Shown here: positions 59,478 through 64,000 of the stretch, piece after piece
Numbering within the stretch: the first letter of the stretch is position 1
How the letters are laid out: each line of letters starts with the position of its first letter
NCBI GenBank assembly: GCA_017525915.1
Contig: JAFXSC010000016.1
Span: 1 to 64,000 of the forward strand
DNA: 64,000 bases
DNA from: Ruminococcus sp.
GTDB lineage: Bacteria > Bacillota > Clostridia > Oscillospirales > Ruminococcaceae
Direction: 5' to 3'
The notes under the pieces: generated by a model
The model's database searches: none
The model's input: only the letters and a program-made list of their open reading frames with translations
What the model was told of the DNA's origin: nothing
Made by a program: the position numbers and the translations under genes

Positions 59478-61457
59478 TTATTCAGCGTCTTCCTCAACAG
59501 GAGCTTCCTCAGCATCAGCCTCGTCAGCGCCCTCAATGAGAGCACGCATAGAAATGCTGATCCTCTTGGACTCAAAGTCGATATCAATGATCTTAACATC
59601 GACCTCATCGCCGACTGTAAGGATATCCTTAACGTTATCTACCTTCTTGTCAGCGATCTGGGAGATGTGGATAAGTCCGTCAACTCCGTCAATAATTCTT
59701 GCGAATGCGCCGAAGCTTGTGATAGAAACGATAGTTGCCTTAACAACGTCGCCTACCTGATAGTTAGCCTTGAATACTTCCCAGGGATTCTCTTCAGCCT
59801 TCTTGAAGCCGAGAGAAATGCGGTTCTCTTCGCGGTTGAGATCCTTGATGTAAACCTCAAGAGTATCGCCAACGCTTACTACCTCGCTCGGGTGCTTGAT
59901 GCGCTTCCATGAGAGCTCGGAGATATGCACCATACCGTCGATACCGCCGAGGTCAACAAATGCGCCGAAGCTTGTGAGTGACTTAACCTTGCCTGTGTAT
60001 GTAGCGCCAACCTCAGCAGTCTCCCAGAACTTAGCCTGAGCCTCTGCCTTCTTAGCGTTCTGGACAGCCTTGATAGAGCCGACAGCTCTCTTTCTGCCCT
60101 CTGTAACTTCGATGATAGTGAACTCTACCTTCTTCTTGAGGAGCTGCTCAAGCTCTGCGCCTCTGGGGAGACCTGTCTGTGAAGCAGGGATAAATACTCT
60201 TACGCCGAGAACGCTGAGAGTTACGCCCTTGTTAACAACGTGCTGAACAACGCCTTCAAGGACAGTGCCTTCCTCCTTAGCCTTGAGGATAGTCTCATAA
60301 CCAGCCTGCTCGTCGACCTTTCTCTTGGAAAGAGCACAGGTACCTTCAGCATCGTTGACCTTGATAACTACAAGCTCGATCTCGTCGCCGACGCTTACGA
60401 TATCAGCGGGCTTCTTTGAAGGGTCGTCTGTAAGATCATCGAGAGCAACATAGCCTGTGTGCTTTGTACCGAGGTCTACGATAGCTTCTGTATTATTTAC
60501 AGCAACAACTGTGCCTTTAACTTTCTCTCCTGTATGTATTTTTTTGAATGAATCCTCGACTGCCTGAGCGAAGTCGATCTCCTCATCCTGATTAGCTGCA
60601 AGAATTCCATTTTCTGCCATTTTGGTTTGTACCTCCTTGATTATGTACGCCGGAGTGGACGCCCCTGCGGTAATGCCGATATTCTCAGCATCGGGTAGCT
60701 TCAGGCTCCGGAGTTCGTCCGAATTTTCAATATGATACGTTTTGCAGTATCTGCTGCACACCTCAAACAGTTTTACCGTGTTGGAGCTGTGCTTTCCGCC
60801 GACAACGAGCATGATGTCCGAAGCCTTTGCGAGTTCAGCCGCATCGGACTGCCTTGTATCAGTGGCATTGCAGATGGTATCATAAATAACGATATTCGGA
60901 TCGTCTTTCGGGATCACGTTTAAACACTCGTCCCATACTACTATATTATACGTTGTTTGGGCGACAATTGCAAGCTTTTTTTTCAAATTTGTATACTTTT
61001 TTTCAAAAAAGTCCTTTAGCTCAAAATTGTCCTTGAAAACGAGGTGATTTTCGTCACAATGCCCAACTATACCCTGCACTTCCGGATGTGAAGCGTCACC
61101 GGCAATGAGTATGAAATAGCCCTCTGCCGATTTCTCCGCAACTATCTTGTGTATCTTGGCAACAAACGGGCAGGTCGCATCGAGCATACGGTTCCCCTTT
61201 GCAGCTATCTGCTCATAGACCGCTCTGCCGACACCGTGGGAGCGTATCACGACAGCCTCGCCGGGCATGAGTTCATCAACTGAATATATGACCCTCGCGC
61301 CTTTTTCCTTCATGTCGTTCACAACGTCCTGATTGTGGATTATCGGACCGAGCGTTGCAACTCTGGTATTGCTGTCAAGCTCGCTGTAAACCATTTTTAC
61401 GGCACGGTCAACTCCGAAGCAGAAGCCAGCCGACTTAGCAACTGTAACCTTACTCAT
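59478..61457 (-). CDS. ispH: IspH (HMBPP reductase) fused to ribosomal protein S1
   Basis: 659 aa. Residues about 1-285 are IspH, a 4Fe-4S enzyme for the last step of the non-mevalonate pathway: cluster Cys in AGFCFGV, ATCPF and ICNAT, plus IIHNQDVV and RSHGVG. Residues about 300-640 hold four S1 RNA-binding repeats (for example FGAFVDLGGIDGMVHISELSW, FGAFARIIDGVDGLIHISQI), followed by an acidic tail. The fusion is known from many Clostridia. The ATG at 61457, with GGAGGAGA upstream, overlaps the end of plsC by 8 bp; a longer start at 61481 is not family-like. Confidence 0.95.
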   Translation of the reverse strand: MSKVTVAKSAGFCFGVDRAVKMVYSELDSNTRVATLGPIIHNQDVVNDMKEKGARVIYSVDELMPGEAVVIRSHGVGRAVYEQIAAKGNRMLDATCPFVAKIHKIVAEKSAEGYFILIAGDASHPEVQGIVGHCDENHLVFKDNFELKDFFEKKYTNLKKKLAIVAQTTYNIVVWDECLNVIPKDDPNIVIYDTICNATDTRQSDAAELAKASDIMLVVGGKHSSNTVKLFEVCSRYCKTYHIENSDELRSLKLPDAENIGITAGASTPAYIIKEVQTKMAENGILAANQDEEIDFAQAVEDSFKKIHTGEKVKGTVVAVNNTEAIVDLGTKHTGYVALDDLTDDPSKKPADIVSVGDEIELVVIKVNDAEGTCALSKRKVDEQAGYETILKAKEEGTVLEGVVQHVVNKGVTLSVLGVRVFIPASQTGLPRGAELEQLLKKKVEFTIIEVTEGRKRAVGSIKAVQNAKKAEAQAKFWETAEVGATYTGKVKSLTSFGAFVDLGGIDGMVHISELSWKRIKHPSEVVSVGDTLEVYIKDLNREENRISLGFKKAEENPWEVFKANYQVGDVVKATIVSITSFGAFARIIDGVDGLIHISQIADKKVDNVKDILTVGDEVDVKIIDIDFESKRISISMRALIEGADEADAEEAPVEEDAE

Positions 61458-62076
61458 TCTTCTCCTCCACAGCCGGTGCATTCTCCGGTTCGCCCTCGAC
61501 GAGCTTCTTTATCTCAGCCATATAGCGGTTTTTGAGCCTTACAAGCTTTCGCGGATTAGGCTCGTCACATATCTCAACATACTCGGCAGGGTCAATTGGC
61601 TCGCCGTACTTAACTGTCACCCTGCGGCGGAATTTCAGCTCTCCCTCATATACAACACCGACCGGGACTATGAGCTTGCCGGAACGTGCAGCAATAAGTG
61701 CCGCACCGGTATGCCCCTTTCCGACCTTGCCGTCCTGTGAGCGTGTTCCCTCCGGGAATATCATCATGCTGCGCTTTTCAAGCTTTTCAACAGCCGTATC
61801 TATAACGCCGGAATCGCCCTTTCCTCTTGCGACCGGGAATGCACCGAGACGGCGTATCAGCCAGCCGAACATTTTCTTCTCGAAAAGCTCCTCCTTCGCC
61901 ATGAAGCAGAGCGGTCCCCTTGCTCCGCAGCCGACCAGCGGCGGGTCATAGTAACTGCGGTGATTGGAGGCGTAGATGACCTTCTGCTTTTTGGGGATAT
62001 TCTTCTTCCCCTCATATCTCAGGTGAAAATATACCCTGAGATAGCATCTTACAAGGAATTTTACGAACGCATACAT
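61450..62076 (-). CDS. plsC: 1-acyl-sn-glycerol-3-phosphate acyltransferase
   Basis: 208 aa. NHRSYYDPPL (HxxxxD catalytic motif, about 38), FPEGTRSQDG (about 115) and VPVGVVYEG are PlsC motifs. It makes phosphatidic acid from lysophosphatidic acid at the inner membrane face. The start overlaps the cmk stop by one base (TAATG) and the end overlaps ispH, so the run is translationally coupled. Confidence 0.94.
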   Translation of the reverse strand: MYAFVKFLVRCYLRVYFHLRYEGKKNIPKKQKVIYASNHRSYYDPPLVGCGARGPLCFMAKEELFEKKMFGWLIRRLGAFPVARGKGDSGVIDTAVEKLEKRSMMIFPEGTRSQDGKVGKGHTGAALIAARSGKLIVPVGVVYEGELKFRRRVTVKYGEPIDPAEYVEICDEPNPRKLVRLKNRYMAEIKKLVEGEPENAPAVEEKNE

Positions 62077-62747
62077 TATTCAGCACTTCCGATCTTGTCA
62101 GTGATTACGCGGATAATGGCGTCAGCAGAGCCTTCAAGGTCAAGGTGGGTAGTGTCCACGAGAACAGCGTCCTCAGCCTGTTTGAGCGGAGCAGTCTCGC
62201 GGTGCATATCCTGATAGTCACGCTTGATTATATCATCAAGTATCTCCTGATAGCTCGGGCAGTCCGGCTTCTCGGCAAGCTCCTTGTAGCGGCGGTTAGC
62301 ACGCTCCTCCGCGGAAGCAGTAAGGAATATCTTGACATCGGCATTCGGAAGAACGACCGTACCGATGTCCCTTCCGTCCATGATGACATTGTTCTCGGCA
62401 GCTATCTTCTGCTGAGTACCGAAAAGGTAAGCTCTTACCGCCGGGATTGCCGAAGTGTGAGATGCAGCCATTGAGATCTCGGGAGTTCGGATAAGTCCGG
62501 AAACGTCTCTGTCACCGAGGAATACTCTCTGTGTGCCGTCAATAAACCTGAGCGAAACGTCAGCACCGGGAAGTGCCTCCTCTATCTTGTCGTCCGGGAT
62601 ATTGTTCTCGGTGATATAAAGGGCGATAGTGCGGTAGAGCGCACCTGTATCCACATAGATGTAGCCCAGCTTTTTCGATACCATTTTAGCGATAGTGCTC
62701 TTGCCTGCACCGGCAGGTCCGTCAATAGCGATATTGATATTCTTCAT
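62076..62747 (-). CDS. cmk: Cytidylate kinase
   Basis: 223 aa. IAIDGPAGAGKSTIAK (P-loop, about 5-20), YVDTGALYR, DGRDIGTVVLPNADVKIFLTA and a C-terminal helix region identify CMP/dCMP kinase. GGAGA precedes the ATG, which overlaps the preceding stop (ATGA). Confidence 0.97.
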   Translation of the reverse strand: MKNINIAIDGPAGAGKSTIAKMVSKKLGYIYVDTGALYRTIALYITENNIPDDKIEEALPGADVSLRFIDGTQRVFLGDRDVSGLIRTPEISMAASHTSAIPAVRAYLFGTQQKIAAENNVIMDGRDIGTVVLPNADVKIFLTASAEERANRRYKELAEKPDCPSYQEILDDIIKRDYQDMHRETAPLKQAEDAVLVDTTHLDLEGSADAIIRVITDKIGSAE

Positions 62748-63067
62748 AATTCTTCTCCTTTATTTTCACCCTCATCAGGGGATTTTCTGACTTTTTCACG
62801 CAGTGAGCGAAACTTTATGACGCTCATAACGAGCATAAACGCTCCTATTGCAAGTATGATTATCCCTCCGGCGTACTTCCCGTCCCGTATCATGAGTGCT
62901 CCTGCAAGGAAAACTGCAAACATCACAAACGCAAACAGCAGGATCAGGACCATAAGTATAAGGAACCTGACAGGTCTTGGGATCTTACGGTTCCCGGCAG
63001 CCGAAACAGCGCCGTCCACGGTCGTATCGAAAAGCAGCTCCGCAATGAATTCAAATATAAGCTCCAT
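62744..63067 (-). CDS. Small two-helix membrane protein, function unknown
   Basis: 107 aa with two membrane helices (about 35-60 and 67-87) and charged ends. The ATG at 63067 has GAGGTG 5 bp upstream; a GTG two codons earlier is possible. Its stop overlaps the cmk start (ATGA), so it is part of the operon. No family recognised. Confidence 0.7.
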   Translation of the reverse strand: MELIFEFIAELLFDTTVDGAVSAAGNRKIPRPVRFLILMVLILLFAFVMFAVFLAGALMIRDGKYAGGIIILAIGAFMLVMSVIKFRSLREKVRKSPDEGENKGEEL

Positions 63068-63076
63068 ACTCACACC

Positions 63077-64000
63077 TCACATATTCACTGCCGCAGTATA
63101 TGCGGTCGAAAAGGCTATCTGGAGATTGAATCCGCCTGTGTAGGCGTCAACGTCTATGACCTCGCCGGCAAAGAAAAGTCCCGGCAGTAGCTTTGACTCC
63201 ATAGTGCGCGGGTCTATCTCCTTTACTGACACTCCGCCGCTCGTGATAATGGCTTCGTCTATCGGTCTGAAGCCAGATATCCGGACGGGAAAGGCTTTCA
63301 GCAGACTTCCGAATTTGAGTCTCTGCTCCCTTGTTATTCCGTTTACCTTCTGCTCCGGAGCGATGCCGGAAAGCCTTACCGCTACGGGAATGAGCTTTGC
63401 CGGAAGCAGCTTCCTTATGCCGTTAATGAAGTCACGGTTGAGGTTTTCTGCGAAATCACGCTGGATACGCGCGTCAAGCTGTTCGGGCGTGAGGGCTGGT
63501 TTAAGGTCAATGACAGCACGGTATCTGTCCGGCTGCATATCGCGTATATGTGAGCTCGCACTCAGCACAAGCGGTCCGGACAAGCCGAAATGCGTGAACA
63601 GCATCTCGCCCATTTCGCTGTATATAGGCTTTTCGCGGTCGCAGAGCGTCAGCGTTACGTTGCGGAGCGAAAGTCCCATGAGCTCGGCACAGAATTTGTC
63701 CGGCGATGTAAGCGGAACAAGGCTCGGTTTCAGTTCGGTGACTGTGTGACCGGCAGCCTCCGCAAAAGTGTATCCGTCGCCGTCCGAGCCTGTTTTCGGG
63801 TAGGACTTTCCTCCGCAGGCAACGAGCACAGAGCGGGAGCGGTATTCCTCGCCGCCTGCCCTGACTCCGCAGCACGCGCCGTCCTCGATGATAAGGCGGC
63901 TGACGCGCTTATGTATCACCTTCACACCGAGCTTCTTCATCTCAGCTGCAAGGGCGTCCGCGATATCGTCGGCACGGTCGCTGACCGGGAACACCCTGTT
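63077..64000 (-). CDS. HI0933-family FAD-dependent oxidoreductase, C-terminal part
   Basis: At least 305 aa visible; the N-terminus with the FAD-binding loop lies beyond the right edge. NRVFPVSDRADDIADAL at the edge, LVACGGKSYPKTGSDGDGY, MLFTHFGLSGPLVLSAS and ITSGGVSVKEIDPRTMESKLLPGLFFAGEVIDVDAYTGGFN are typical of the HI0933/YhiN flavoprotein family. Its reaction is not established. The frame stays open to position 64000, so the GTG at 63994 is internal. It heads the cmk-plsC-ispH cluster, an order seen in other Clostridia. Confidence 0.9.
   Translation of the reverse strand, partial: NRVFPVSDRADDIADALAAEMKKLGVKVIHKRVSRLIIEDGACCGVRAGGEEYRSRSVLVACGGKSYPKTGSDGDGYTFAEAAGHTVTELKPSLVPLTSPDKFCAELMGLSLRNVTLTLCDREKPIYSEMGEMLFTHFGLSGPLVLSASSHIRDMQPDRYRAVIDLKPALTPEQLDARIQRDFAENLNRDFINGIRKLLPAKLIPVAVRLSGIAPEQKVNGITREQRLKFGSLLKAFPVRISGFRPIDEAIITSGGVSVKEIDPRTMESKLLPGLFFAGEVIDVDAYTGGFNLQIAFSTAYTAAVNM

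Noticed and set aside
63994-64000. GTG start for the flavoprotein at 63994
   Set aside because: The frame continues open to the window edge, and NRVFPVSD is an internal motif of the HI0933 family, so the real start is outside.
1-64000. tRNA or rRNA genes, prophage, insertion sequence with transposase
   Set aside because: Looked for on both strands by eye; no cloverleaf ending in a CCA-type acceptor, no rRNA stretch and no transposase or phage protein was recognised. A tRNAscan run would settle the tRNA point.

Overview
The window reads as a chromosomal segment of a strictly anaerobic, cellulosome-building Ruminococcus (family Oscillospiraceae), most like the R. flavefaciens / R. champanellensis / R. 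albus group. Reasons: eight secreted proteins end in dockerin modules, several joined to the enzyme by Thr-rich linkers; pyruvate formate-lyase and rubredoxin point to an anaerobe; and IspH is fused to ribosomal protein S1, as in many Clostridia. Promoters are strikingly regular (TTGACA, 17 bp, TATAAT). The species is an inference. I found no rRNA, tRNA, CRISPR array, prophage or transposase.

Layout. 1-1.7 kb: start of a dTDP-glucose 4,6-dehydratase gene and a nucleotidyltransferase-fold gene. 1.8-20.6 kb (all minus strand): a polysaccharide-degradation island of GH5-CBM22-CE3, GH97, GH30 with two discoidin modules, CBM4-Ig-GH9, GH9-CBM3 and CBM35-GH26, all with signal peptides and dockerins. 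It is interrupted by folC, which is bracketed by long inverted repeats made of an 8-bp satellite. 20.7-26.3 kb: rodA, then a tight coaX-coaBC-orf-comM operon. 26.6-30.8 kb (plus): a YegP-like protein, a rubredoxin too short for usual ORF cut-offs, a dockerin-bearing CotH kinase and a zinc-ribbon membrane protein. 30.9-35.4 kb: ispF, an AI-2E family permease, and a naturally split pyruvate formate-lyase. 35.6-37.2 kb: an Rrf2 regulator convergent with cysK, which has a Cys-Cys leader peptide. 37.3-42 kb: a lipoprotein, an HD protein, small proteins, a HAD phosphatase and glgA. 42-47.2 kb: the large one-piece purL and mtaB. 47.5-52 kb: an HPr-like protein without the catalytic His, two membrane/NERD genes, DUF378, rpsF-ssb-rpsR and an aminotransferase. 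52.4-58.2 kb: a dockerin transglutaminase-like protein, a lipoprotein PBP, a candidate ~95-nt sRNA, DUF1540, ireB and pdaA. 58.3-64 kb: a rhodanese-TtcA fusion, then an overlapping operon of HI0933-like flavoprotein, small membrane protein, cmk, plsC and ispH-rpsA.

How it works together. The island supplies endoglucanases (GH9, GH5), mannanase (GH26), acetyl-xylan esterase (CE3) and side-chain enzymes (GH97, GH30) for assembly on scaffoldins encoded elsewhere. Two dockerin classes segregate with enzyme type, suggesting two docking addresses. GlgA stores sugar as glycogen, PFL splits pyruvate to acetyl-CoA and formate, and a CymR-like regulator plus a leader peptide probably tie cysteine synthesis to supply.

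The most unusual system is the three-gene PFL locus. The catalytic subunit stops exactly where the glycyl-radical domain should begin, and that domain is made as a separate 79-aa protein. A translationally coupled 70-aa protein of unknown function lies between them.
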